Positions 45,480 to 53,364 of a DNA stretch of 64,000 nt are shown here, piece after piece. Below the pieces are notes generated by a model that saw nothing but the letters and a program-made list of their open reading frames with translations, had not been told where the DNA came from and ran no database searches. Numbering within the stretch: the first letter of the stretch is position 1; every line of letters begins with the position of its first letter. Where the stretch lies: the NCBI GenBank assembly GCA_044354975.1, contig JBIKZA010000002.1, positions 11,083 through 75,082 on the forward strand, in the 5' to 3' direction. The DNA comes from CAIZGX01 sp044354975. Lineage in GTDB: Bacteria > Bacteroidota > Bacteroidia > Flavobacteriales_D > Sanyastnellaceae. The translations under genes were made by a program, and so were the position numbers.

Positions 45480-45977
45480 TTAATTGGCTCCGAATTCTTT
45501 AATTAAAGAATGATTCAACGCTTTTTGCTTTTGCTCTTCTGTTAAAGAATCCTTCAAAAGCACCTCAGCCAACTGAACTGAAAGATCAGCTACCTGATTT
45601 TTCAAATCGGTGATAGCCGCTTGCTTTTGATTTTCAATTTCAGCTTTCGCTTTTGCAGTAATGCGATTTGCCTCTTCTTGCGAGCGACCAACGGCATCGT
45701 TGCGCATTTTATCAGCCATTGACTTTGCTTCATTCAAGATACGATCACGTTCGTTGCGCGCTTCACGAAGAAGATCTTCGTTGCTCGCCTGTAAACGGCT
45801 CATTTCTTCCTTAGCAAGGTCTGCCTGACGCAATGCATCTGCGATACCCTCCTCACGGTCCTTTAAAGAACTCAATATTGGACCCCATGCCATTCTTTTC
45901 AAAATGGCAAGCACACACAAGAAAGCAACCGAGGCCCAAAATACGGTACCTACGGATACACTAAGTAATCCTTCCAT
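45480..45977 (-). CDS. atpF: ATP synthase F0 b subunit
   Basis: This 165-residue peripheral stalk subunit has one N-terminal membrane helix (VGTVFWASVAFLCVLAILKRMAW) followed by a long charged helix (LKDREEGIADALRQADLAKEEMSRL to DLSVQLAEVLL) that forms the right-handed coiled coil. Typical length, between atpE and atpH. Confidence 0.95.
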   Translation of the reverse strand: MEGLLSVSVGTVFWASVAFLCVLAILKRMAWGPILSSLKDREEGIADALRQADLAKEEMSRLQASNEDLLREARNERDRILNEAKSMADKMRNDAVGRSQEEANRITAKAKAEIENQKQAAITDLKNQVADLSVQLAEVLLKDSLTEEQKQKALNHSLIKEFGAN

Positions 45978-46010
45978 GGATGTATTGTGTTTAGCGCAAA
46001 GCGCCTATTA

Positions 46011-46256
46011 TTAACCTAAAGCTACTAACAAACAAACGATAATGGCAAACAAAGCAACACCTTCTACCAAGGCAGCAGCTACGATCATGTTTGAACGTAA
46101 ATCACCACTTGTTTCTGGTTGACGAGCCATTCCTTCAAGAGCAGAACCGCCAATGCGACCTACACCGATACCTGCACCAATAGCAGCTATACCTGCTCCA
46201 ATACCAGCAAGACCTTGTCCAACTTCTGCTGTCATTAAAAGATTTAAGAATTCCAT
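46011..46256 (-). CDS. atpE: ATP synthase F0 c subunit
   Basis: This 81-residue membrane hairpin forms the rotor ring. Helix 1 has the glycine-rich GIGAGIAAIGAGIGVGRIG; the loop is ARQPE; helix 2 carries the ion-binding Glu in AAALVEGVALF. The sodium-specific ES/T pattern after the Glu is missing, so coupling to protons is inferred. Confidence 0.97.
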   Translation of the reverse strand: MEFLNLLMTAEVGQGLAGIGAGIAAIGAGIGVGRIGGSALEGMARQPETSGDLRSNMIVAAALVEGVALFAIIVCLLVALG

Positions 46257-46287
46257 GTTATTTGATTTTTGAGTTAAAATTTACGAA

Positions 46288-47487
46288 TTAATGTGCATGA
46301 GGTTCAACATGTTCATGCTCGTGATGATGTTCTTGATTTGCTTCTCCGAAATATAATGCGGCAAGTAAAGTAAATACATATGCCTGAAGGAATGCAACTA
46401 AAAGTTCCAAGCAGTACATGAAGATCATAAACAATACAGAACCAACTCCAACACCATATCCTGCAGCAACACTATCCTGTCCGAACATCAATGCCAATCC
46501 TACAAAAGACAATATGATAATGTGTCCAGCTGTAATATTCGCTGTCAAACGAATCATCAATACGGTTGGCTTAATGAACACACTCATGATTTCAATTGGA
46601 ACCAGAATAACTTTAACGAAAGCCGGAACCCCCGGAGGCCAGAAAATGTGACCCCAATAGTGTTTGTTACCTGAGAAGCTCGTAATAAGGAAAACCAATC
46701 CGGCTAAAACCAAGGTAATGCTCAATGTTCCCGTGATGTTGAAACCTCCTAGAAAAGGAATCATACCCAACATATTACACATCCAAATAAAGAAGAATGA
46801 AGTCAATAAAAAAGGAACGTATTTCTCTGCTTTCTTCTTTCCTAATGCCGGAGTAGCAATATCGTCTCTAATGAATATAATGAAAGGCTCCAAAGCATTC
46901 TGAATGCCCGATGGTGCTATTCTTCCATTTTTCTTGTACTTCTTCGCAATAGATCCAAAAAGGAATATCATTAAGCCAATGATTAGCAGCATTCCAAATA
47001 CCGATTTGGTAATTGAAAAATCCATAACCTTGTGACCGTGAGCATCGTGAGGTGCATTTTCACCAACGAATTCAATCATCTCGTGATGACTGCGATATCC
47101 TTTGTAATCGTGGTAATCTAATTCACCGTGATCGTTTACTGAGTAAAAATTACTTGAAGAGAAAATATCGAAATGCCCTTCGTGAAGAATGATAACTGGA
47201 AGAGGAATGTATAAGCTTCCACCAAGGTGAATTTGATGAGCATCTGTAATGTGATGCATGATCATCTCACCAATTTTGAATTCTTCTTCTGAGAGCGCTG
47301 TCTCTTGCGCCGCGTGTGTTAACGTGTCAGTATTAGCGTGTGCACTTGTATCCGCGTGTGCAGAATGTTCAACCGGTGCTTGATCGTGAGCAGCTGTCTC
47401 AGAGGCATGTCCTTCGTGCTGCGCAACGGCAACTGAAGTCATTCCTATGAATCCTATTATAAAAAGAAATTGATATAGTCTCACCAT
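46288..47487 (-). CDS. atpB: ATP synthase F0 a subunit with His-rich N-terminal extension
   Basis: This 399-residue subunit provides the proton half-channels. The essential Arg lies in PTVLMIRLTANITAGH; the C-terminal helix is LVAFLQAYVFTLLAALYFGEA. Before the first core helix are a signal-like segment (FLFIIGFIGMTSVAVAQ) and about 150 periplasmic residues rich in His, and the C-terminus ends EHHHEHEHVEPHAH. Start ATG 47485-47487 was chosen since the signal segment follows directly. The extension is typical of Bacteroidota AtpB but unusually His-rich here. Confidence 0.95.
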   Translation of the reverse strand: MVRLYQFLFIIGFIGMTSVAVAQHEGHASETAAHDQAPVEHSAHADTSAHANTDTLTHAAQETALSEEEFKIGEMIMHHITDAHQIHLGGSLYIPLPVIILHEGHFDIFSSSNFYSVNDHGELDYHDYKGYRSHHEMIEFVGENAPHDAHGHKVMDFSITKSVFGMLLIIGLMIFLFGSIAKKYKKNGRIAPSGIQNALEPFIIFIRDDIATPALGKKKAEKYVPFLLTSFFFIWMCNMLGMIPFLGGFNITGTLSITLVLAGLVFLITSFSGNKHYWGHIFWPPGVPAFVKVILVPIEIMSVFIKPTVLMIRLTANITAGHIIILSFVGLALMFGQDSVAAGYGVGVGSVLFMIFMYCLELLVAFLQAYVFTLLAALYFGEANQEHHHEHEHVEPHAH

Positions 47488-47567
47488 CACATACCCGTTT
47501 TTGGCGGTGCAAAAGTAAGCAACACAATGCAGAAACGAAATTATTTTTTCAAAAACTTTTCGATTTC

Positions 47568-47921
47568 TCATTTAATCTTCAAAAGAGCTCTCGAAAAGAT
47601 TAAAGTAGCGCCAACGTAGATAAAAAAAGTACCCAGAGCAAGCACAGCTTTCGATGCGGGGAAAATCACGATTAACACCCCAACAACAGAAGCTGTAAAG
47701 AGTAATTTCAACGTTATGGCTGTCATGAAGGCATTAACAAATTTCGCAGGTGACTTTGCAACGGCGGCTTGAACCCACTTGTATAGCAAAACATTCAACA
47801 CAACGAATAACACGGGCACTCCCTCAAAAACAAGTGGTACACTCCATTTCAAACTGGAAAAATAAATAGCGCTCATGCACACGAGTGCAAAAACAACGTT
47901 AGGGAAAATAAATCGATTCAT
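47568..47921 (-). CDS. Small membrane protein of the atp operon (subunit I-like)
   Basis: This 117-residue protein has four hydrophobic helices (FPNVVFALVCMSAIYF, LVFEGVPVLFVVLNVLLY, LLFTASVVGVLIVIFP, LALGTFFIYVGATLIFS). Position between the atpZ-like gene and atpB, and size, match the AtpI/subunit-I-like genes that head atp operons and help c-ring assembly or magnesium supply. The ATG overlaps the TGA of the upstream gene. Confidence 0.8.
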   Translation of the reverse strand: MNRFIFPNVVFALVCMSAIYFSSLKWSVPLVFEGVPVLFVVLNVLLYKWVQAAVAKSPAKFVNAFMTAITLKLLFTASVVGVLIVIFPASKAVLALGTFFIYVGATLIFSRALLKIK

Positions 47922-48109
47922 TTTTTTGATACACTTCGGATGACAACATATAAAGAAACTGCAAGACCTAAAATAGAAAAAACCAATGTTAATATTGGTT
48001 TTTCATTTTGACAATAAACATCTAGTTTTCTTCCTCCCCATACACCCAACCCAATGGTTAATGCCATTTGTGTGGCCAAAGAAGAGTATTTTAGAATGGA
48101 AGGATTAAT
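47918..48109 (-). CDS. AtpZ/AtpQ-like small membrane protein, unusual start
   Basis: The frame ending TGA at 47918-47920 encodes KYSSLATQMALTIGLGVWGG followed by RKLD, two membrane helices, and LYVVIRSVSKK: the plan of AtpZ/AtpI-family proteins at the head of Bacteroidota atp operons. The nearest ATG (48065-48067) would cut the first conserved helix. No ATG, GTG or TTG exists between the conserved part and the upstream stop except TTG at 48077-48079; an ATT at 48107-48109 would give a normal 63 residues. I give that longer span, start uncertain. The stop overlaps the ATG of the next gene. Confidence 0.6.
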   Translation of the reverse strand: MNPSILKYSSLATQMALTIGLGVWGGRKLDVYCQNEKPILTLVFSILGLAVSLYVVIRSVSKK

Positions 48110-48114
48110 GCGAG

Positions 48115-48549
48115 TTATTTTGAAATCGGGGTAGCTGTAGCTGCGGGCGATCCCTGATTTTCAACCTTAGGCGCCTCCTTTTGCTTTTGTCCCATTGAAC
48201 AAGCTCCAGAAAATGCTGCCCCAGGCTCAATAGCCAGCTTGTCTGTGAAGATATCTCCTTCAACACGAGCGGTACTTTTCAAAGAAAGCAGCTGTTGAAC
48301 GTTTAATTTTCCTTTTACAAACCCTTCAATTTCTGCATTCTGACAGATTACATTCCCATCAATTTTTCCTGTTGGACCGATTACCAACCGCCCTTTAGTT
48401 CCTATATTTCCTGTGAAAATGCCGTCGATACGAATATTACTTTCGCAGCGGATTTCTCCTTCAATTATAGTTCCTTCAACAATTCTGTTGATTGCATTCT
48501 CAGAAGATGATTCTGAAGGTCGCGCAGATGTGTTTCCTTTTGATAACAT
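48115..48549 (-). CDS. Bactofilin (polymer-forming cytoskeletal protein)
   Basis: This 144-residue protein has a central right-handed beta-helix of bactofilin repeats (VEGTIIEGEIRCESNIRIDGIFTGNI ... GKIDGNVICQNAEIEGFVKGKL) flanked by flexible termini (Ser-rich N-terminus, Ala/Pro-rich C-terminus). Bactofilins polymerise without nucleotide and scaffold cell-shape or envelope enzymes at the membrane. It lies between porW/sprE and the atp genes, three bases after the porW stop. Confidence 0.94.
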   Translation of the reverse strand: MLSKGNTSARPSESSSENAINRIVEGTIIEGEIRCESNIRIDGIFTGNIGTKGRLVIGPTGKIDGNVICQNAEIEGFVKGKLNVQQLLSLKSTARVEGDIFTDKLAIEPGAAFSGACSMGQKQKEAPKVENQGSPAATATPISK

Positions 48550-48552
48550 AGT

Positions 48553-51231
48553 TCAATAGTTTTTAGTAAAAAACTCTAAATAACCTTTGTAGTCTTTAGA
48601 GCGGAAAAGTTCCAAATAATTCTGTTTCGTGACAATGAACTTATCCGTTTTCGATAAATCCAATGCACTAATCAAATCATTGTCACTAACAAAAGTAGTA
48701 AAATAATCTCTCGCATCTTTCAAATTAGCAAATGACTTCACCAAAATGAAAGTTGTTTCCACGTTATACATGGTGTTGCTCACCTTGTAATCGAATCCCG
48801 AAAAATACGTTTTCGTGAAATCCGCTACCGCAGCCTTAGCAGTATTCAAATTAATATCCTTTAAATTCACAACCGCAACCACATAGTGTTCCGATTCATC
48901 GACCTTAATGTAATTCGAGTTGGTAGATGGGGCAGCCGGTTTCGGTGATCCGCCTGAGGTCAGTTGCTTTAACATTTCAGCTGCTTGAGTAGCCATTTCT
49001 GTATTTGGACATCCTGACACAACCGCCTTTAATTCGGCCTCACAATTTTCTCTTAGTCCGAATGCAACTTCTGTTTTCCCCAAGCAGGTTGCTTTCAACA
49101 TATGGTACTGACAGATCAAATGGTTGGAAGGACGCTCCGTAATAGCGTTGGTACAAGTGGTCACAGCGTCATACGGATGATTCGTCACATACTGATTATA
49201 TGCTTTCGTGTAGTTCTTCTCCTCTTCCTCTTTGCGCGTTTGTTCTGCGTTCATGTAGTTGGGATTATCTACAAGCAATGCCCAATCTGAATTTGGATAT
49301 TTCGATTTGATTTGATTTCCCCAAAACACCGAACTACATGTGGAACAAAACGGATTCTGTGTATACCCTTCTTCTTTTTCATTCGCAAGCCAACCGCGGA
49401 ACAACTGGTAATAGGCCAATGGATGAAAACTACCTTCTTCACATTTCGAAATCATCTTTTCCCATGCAGTCATTGCATTATCCATGTCCTCCAATTTCTC
49501 TTTGTAAACCAATCCCGATAAATAATACGCCTCGGCTAAATCACTTTTCATTTCAGAGATAGCATCACTATTCCCGCAAGGTAGCTTCGCGCGAAGCTCT
49601 TCGATGGTGGGTATTTTATACTTCGGATCTTCTGTGTCGGCGCTGTCCAAGACTGCGGCTTCCACAATGCTCTCGTCTTTCTCCCCGATCATCATAACCA
49701 ATAAGCTTTGGTTACGCCAATTGTCCTTCAATGGACGACCGGACCAAGTGTCGTCAAAAATGTTTTTTCCTCGCTTCAATAAATCTTGATTGTAAATCCA
49801 AAACGTGCCGTTGATCTCTTCGCCCTTCAAGGCTGCTAAACGTTCTTCTTCGTCCTTACGTTTCTTATCGGCCATTTCCGCCTGCAATTGATCGTGCACG
49901 GCTGCCAATGTTTTCTCAATTTCAGCAGTTGGTTTTTCGCACAAAGAAATCAAACTGTCTTTCTCTGAAATCGTGTTCAAGTATCCCACCAATTCATTCA
50001 AACTAAGCGCGCGTGCCTTGACCTCCTTGTAGCGAACGTGACTGGTTGCCAAATTGTGATAGGCGCTGTCATAATTCACTTGTGCTTCAGGATATTCCTT
50101 TTGAGCAAAGTATAAATCACCCAAGGTCATGAATATTTTTAAGCGTTTGCTCTTGTTGTTCTTGTTGAATTTTAGAGCCTTTTCAAAATAATCCACGGCC
50201 TCTTTACGCTTATCCATTTCCAACGTAACCGTTCCTAAGGCATAATAAATGACATCTTTATAAGTCTCGTTCTTCAAATCTTCGAGCATTACCAACAAGG
50301 ACTTTTGAGCGTCTTCGTAGTTGCGAGAAATCTTGGTATCTGTTAGGAGCATTTGAAGTTTCGATTGAAACTCCAATTCATAAGGCGGTTTCAACTTAAT
50401 TACTTTTTGAAACGCGACTTTCGCATCGCCCGACTTATCCATCCGATCGTACAATTGCCCCAATACAAATTGAGGAACAATTCGATCGGGTTTCTTCGTG
50501 ATTAACGCCAACCCTTTCTCCAAAGGATCAATGGCTTCACCAAATTCGCCTTGAACAAGAAAAAACTCAGCCTTCACCAAATACAATTCTCGGGCAATGT
50601 CCTTTGGTAAATCTTCATAACCATCTGCCTTCTGGAACAATTGTTTTGCCTTAGAATAATCGCCCTCTAAAAAATAAGACCTTGCGGCCCAGATGTAGGC
50701 GCGCAATTGCACCGCTTCTGAAGAATACTTATTCGAAATGAAATTGAACGTCTCTTGCGCCTTGTAATATTCTCCCTTGTACAAATTAGATTGACCAATA
50801 ACATGGTAGTTATCGTCCATCCATTTGTTGTATTCCGGCCATTTCATATCCTTCTTCGACTCTGCAACAAGCGTATGACGCTTGACAACCTTTCCACATT
50901 TTTTAATGGCCTTGTCTAAATCTGGAATGAGTTCTTTTTTCTGAGATACCGTGCCGTAGTTGTACAACGGAATAACCTCGTCGTAATCGTCTTTCCTTCC
51001 ATTGGCTAAAGTCGACTGCGACTTCTTCACCAATTCATTCGCGTTGAAATAACCGTTGTAGCGACCAAGTGTGTTGTGATAAATTCTATAAGCCACGCCA
51101 TCTTCCTTGGTTGAACAACTTGCGAAAATCAGAGATAAAAACACAACACACATGAGCATGAAAACCGCACGCGGTCCATTTACTCTTTTAGAGCTCGTTT
51201 CTTGTGTATTGAAATTTTGGTTTTCGGTCAT
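48553..51231 (-). CDS. porW: T9SS component PorW/SprE lipoprotein
   Basis: This 892-residue protein starts with a cytosolic tail then a lipoprotein signal (MCVVFLSLIFASC, Cys near 39). The post-signal stretch YRIYHNTLGRYNGYFNANELVKKS is characteristic of PorW/SprE. TPR repeats follow (for example EYYKAQETFNFISNKY and DVIYYALGTVTLEMDKRKEAVDYFEKAL), with a C-terminal domain after a Pro/Ser linker. PorW/SprE links the PorKN ring to the PorLM motor and is needed for T9SS secretion and gliding. It explains the T9SS cargo genes in this window. Confidence 0.9.
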   Translation of the reverse strand: MTENQNFNTQETSSKRVNGPRAVFMLMCVVFLSLIFASCSTKEDGVAYRIYHNTLGRYNGYFNANELVKKSQSTLANGRKDDYDEVIPLYNYGTVSQKKELIPDLDKAIKKCGKVVKRHTLVAESKKDMKWPEYNKWMDDNYHVIGQSNLYKGEYYKAQETFNFISNKYSSEAVQLRAYIWAARSYFLEGDYSKAKQLFQKADGYEDLPKDIARELYLVKAEFFLVQGEFGEAIDPLEKGLALITKKPDRIVPQFVLGQLYDRMDKSGDAKVAFQKVIKLKPPYELEFQSKLQMLLTDTKISRNYEDAQKSLLVMLEDLKNETYKDVIYYALGTVTLEMDKRKEAVDYFEKALKFNKNNKSKRLKIFMTLGDLYFAQKEYPEAQVNYDSAYHNLATSHVRYKEVKARALSLNELVGYLNTISEKDSLISLCEKPTAEIEKTLAAVHDQLQAEMADKKRKDEEERLAALKGEEINGTFWIYNQDLLKRGKNIFDDTWSGRPLKDNWRNQSLLVMMIGEKDESIVEAAVLDSADTEDPKYKIPTIEELRAKLPCGNSDAISEMKSDLAEAYYLSGLVYKEKLEDMDNAMTAWEKMISKCEEGSFHPLAYYQLFRGWLANEKEEGYTQNPFCSTCSSVFWGNQIKSKYPNSDWALLVDNPNYMNAEQTRKEEEEKNYTKAYNQYVTNHPYDAVTTCTNAITERPSNHLICQYHMLKATCLGKTEVAFGLRENCEAELKAVVSGCPNTEMATQAAEMLKQLTSGGSPKPAAPSTNSNYIKVDESEHYVVAVVNLKDINLNTAKAAVADFTKTYFSGFDYKVSNTMYNVETTFILVKSFANLKDARDYFTTFVSDNDLISALDLSKTDKFIVTKQNYLELFRSKDYKGYLEFFTKNY

Positions 51232-51254
51232 GCGGATTTTCTAACGGCAGAAAG

Positions 51255-51262
51255 CGAATTTA
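51255..51262 (-). promoter_or_regulatory. -7 box of the porW-bactofilin promoter
   Basis: On the minus strand TAAATTCG (a frequent variant of TAnnTTTG) lies 23 bases before the porW ATG at 51229-51231. With the atp genes close behind, it could drive the whole array. Confidence 0.45.
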
Positions 51263-51301
51263 TTGCATTTCCCTTTACATTCATTCATTCTTCTTACTTT
51301 T

Positions 51302-52165
51302 ATGCCTGCGATGGAAAGGAAAAAGAAAAGAAAGAAAATTCTCAAAAAGCTGAAGAAACCCTTCCGCTTAATTATTCTGAATGAAAATTCTTTCGAAGAA
51401 CGATTTTCCTATAGCCTCACACCCATGAACCTCATAGTCATGCTCGGTGGATTCTTAGTTGTGTTCGCTTTACTCTTCTATTCACTCATAGCCTTTACAC
51501 CACTTCGCACGATTCTAATTCCAGATTTCACTTCTTACGAATCACGTGCCGACGCTCGCAAAGCAAGACTCATGGCCGATTCTTTGAATTCAGTCATGAA
51601 AAGTCAAGAGCATTATTTCAGTGATTTGAAGATTATTCTATCTGGAGGACAACCCGTTTCTACCATTCCCGACAGCGTTCCGAAAGGTTCACAGAGTGTT
51701 GATTTAAACTACGCCATTAGCGACGTAGATCAAGCCGTTCGAGAAGAGCTCGATCACGCGAGTACAGTTTTCGTAACGCAATTGGGTAAAATTCCAGAAG
51801 CGGGATATTTGCTTTTTCCTCCCGTTGCAGGCACTATAAGCTCCAACTTCGAACCGCAATTCGGAAAGAAAGGTGTCTATTGGACTTCTGTGAAAAATGA
51901 AGCTGTGAAATCTGTTTTAGATGGAACCATTATTTCTTCGAGCTATACTGTAAGCGATGGAAACACCGTGCTTATTCAACATCCGAACAACTTAGTTTCC
52001 GCTTATAAAAATCTAGCTGTATTGCTGAAGCAAAGCGGCGAATCCGTAAAGGCTGGTGAAGGTATTGGCTGGGTTAGCGAAAACGCAAACGGTCAGGGAC
52101 AATTCTATTTCGAAGTTTGGAAAAACAGTGTTCCTGTTGACCCGAAGACCTATTACGCGAATTAA
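51302..52165 (+). CDS. LytM/M23-like protein lacking catalytic ligands
   Basis: The product of 287 residues (start MPAMERKKK at 51302, or ATG 51311) has a basic cytosolic start, one membrane helix (LIVMLGGFLVVFALLFYSLIAF), a coiled part and a C-terminal LytM fold (FPPVAGTISSNFEPQFG, AVKSVLDGTIISS, NTVLIQHPNNLVSAYKNL, GEGIGWVSENANGQGQFYFEVW). The usual zinc ligands are mostly missing: the HxxxD site reads GVYWTSVKNE and the HxH site reads QFYFE. It is therefore likely a non-enzymatic activator or scaffold, like EnvC or NlpD. It diverges from porW. Confidence 0.85.
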   Translation: MPAMERKKKRKKILKKLKKPFRLIILNENSFEERFSYSLTPMNLIVMLGGFLVVFALLFYSLIAFTPLRTILIPDFTSYESRADARKARLMADSLNSVMKSQEHYFSDLKIILSGGQPVSTIPDSVPKGSQSVDLNYAISDVDQAVREELDHASTVFVTQLGKIPEAGYLLFPPVAGTISSNFEPQFGKKGVYWTSVKNEAVKSVLDGTIISSSYTVSDGNTVLIQHPNNLVSAYKNLAVLLKQSGESVKAGEGIGWVSENANGQGQFYFEVWKNSVPVDPKTYYAN

Positions 52166-53070
52166 ACGCGAACCATATCTCCGAAAACAGTTACGCGAGC
52201 ATTCAACTGCTCTTCGGTCACTTTCAATAATGCATCTGGACCGAAGTCTTCACACGTAAACGATGCCATAGCAGAACCCGTAACAATCGCCTTCTTCATG
52301 GCTGTAAAGCTCGTGTCGTTCATCTTGGCCAAATAACCAATGAATCCGCCTGCAAATGAATCGCCCGCTCCGGTTGGATCAACCACGTCGTCTAATAACA
52401 TCGCTGGAGCGAAGAACACTTCATCTTGACTGAACAACAAAGCACCGTGCTCACCTTTCTTAATGATCAAGGCTTTCGGTCCTAAGGTTAATATTTTTGC
52501 AGCAGCCTTCTTAAGTGAACGCTCTCCTGTATACTGGCGTGCCTCTTCGTCGTTAATGGTAACAACGTCTACCATTCCGAAAACTTTGTCTAGATCTTCT
52601 CGAGCAACGTCCATCCAGAAATTCATGGTGTCCAACACCACCAATTTCGGACGCTTGTTCATTTGGTTCAACACTGCAATTTGAACGGCAGGAACCAAAT
52701 TTCCCAACATCACGTATTCCGCATCTCTGTAGTTTTCTGGAAGGCTCGGCTCGAACGTTGCCAACACATTTAAGTCAGTAGCTAACGTATCGCGAGAGTT
52801 CATATCCAAATGATACTTTCCAGACCAATGAAAAGATTTTTCACCTTCTTTAATTTGAAGACCAGCTAAATCTACTCCTCTCGATTTCAATTCATCCATG
52901 AAGGCCGTTGGAAAATCATCACCCACAACACTCACGACTCCACACTCACCATTCAAATAAGCAGCAGCCATTGAAATGTAAGTGGCAGCACCGCCAATAA
53001 CCTTTTCACGAGATTCAAATGGAGTAGCTATGCTATCAAAGGCAACAGTTCCAACAGTAATTAACTTCAT
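52162..53070 (-). CDS. PfkB-family carbohydrate/nucleoside kinase
   Basis: This 302-residue ribokinase-fold kinase has the N-terminal GGAATYISMAAAYL (substrate Gly-Gly), the TINDEEARQYTG segment and the C-terminal catalytic signature VVDPTGAGDSFAGGF with its Asp base. It phosphorylates a sugar or nucleoside; the substrate cannot be assigned. A strong rpmH terminator lies 20 bases upstream of its start, so it has its own promoter or depends on read-through. Confidence 0.93.
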   Translation of the reverse strand: MKLITVGTVAFDSIATPFESREKVIGGAATYISMAAAYLNGECGVVSVVGDDFPTAFMDELKSRGVDLAGLQIKEGEKSFHWSGKYHLDMNSRDTLATDLNVLATFEPSLPENYRDAEYVMLGNLVPAVQIAVLNQMNKRPKLVVLDTMNFWMDVAREDLDKVFGMVDVVTINDEEARQYTGERSLKKAAAKILTLGPKALIIKKGEHGALLFSQDEVFFAPAMLLDDVVDPTGAGDSFAGGFIGYLAKMNDTSFTAMKKAIVTGSAMASFTCEDFGPDALLKVTEEQLNARVTVFGDMVRV

Positions 53071-53089
53071 AATGATGTATTATTATTTC

Positions 53090-53124
53090 AAAAAAAAACC
53101 GCCCAAAAATACATTTGAGCGGTT
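53090..53124 (-). terminator. Rho-independent terminator of rpmH
   Basis: On the minus strand AACCGCTCAAA and TTTGGGCGGTT form an 11-bp stem with one mismatch around a six-base loop, followed by a long T-run (plus-strand A-run at 53090-53098). It lies 20 bases after the rpmH stop. Confidence 0.85.
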
Positions 53125-53144
53125 GTTCAATATTGTCAACGCTA

Positions 53145-53315
53145 TTATAAGCGCACGATTCCTTTGTGACGACGTTCGTCAGAAACTGTCAGTTTCTCAC
53201 GACCTTTTCTTCTACGTGATGAAAGAACCAAACGGCCCTTTGCAGTAGACATTCTTTTGCGGAAACCGTGTTTGTTTCTGCGTTTTGTATTCGATGGTTG
53301 ATAAGTACGTTTCAT
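53145..53315 (-). CDS. rpmH: 50S ribosomal protein L34
   Basis: ATG 53313-53315 opens 56 codons ending TAA at 53145-53147. The start MKRTYQPSNTKRRNKHGFRK and RMSTAKGRLVLSSRRRKGR are L34 hallmarks. The C-terminus extends about ten residues (LTVSDERRHKGIVRL) beyond the usual 44-46 residue length, as seen in Bacteroidota. Promoter and terminator flank it as a single-gene unit. The usual dnaA/rnpA neighbours are absent. Confidence 0.97.
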   Translation of the reverse strand: MKRTYQPSNTKRRNKHGFRKRMSTAKGRLVLSSRRRKGREKLTVSDERRHKGIVRL

Positions 53316-53346
53316 AATTTCTTGTTGTTAAATTTCCAACGGGCGA

Positions 53347-53354
53347 CAAATATA
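53347..53354 (-). promoter_or_regulatory. -7 box of rpmH promoter
   Basis: On the minus strand TATATTTG lies 31 bases before the rpmH ATG, in the gap after aspS. Confidence 0.6.
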
Positions 53355-53364
53355 CAAATAATTT

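Noticed and set aside
51302..52165. Active M23 endopeptidase
   Set aside because: The zinc-ligand motifs are replaced, so catalysis is unlikely.
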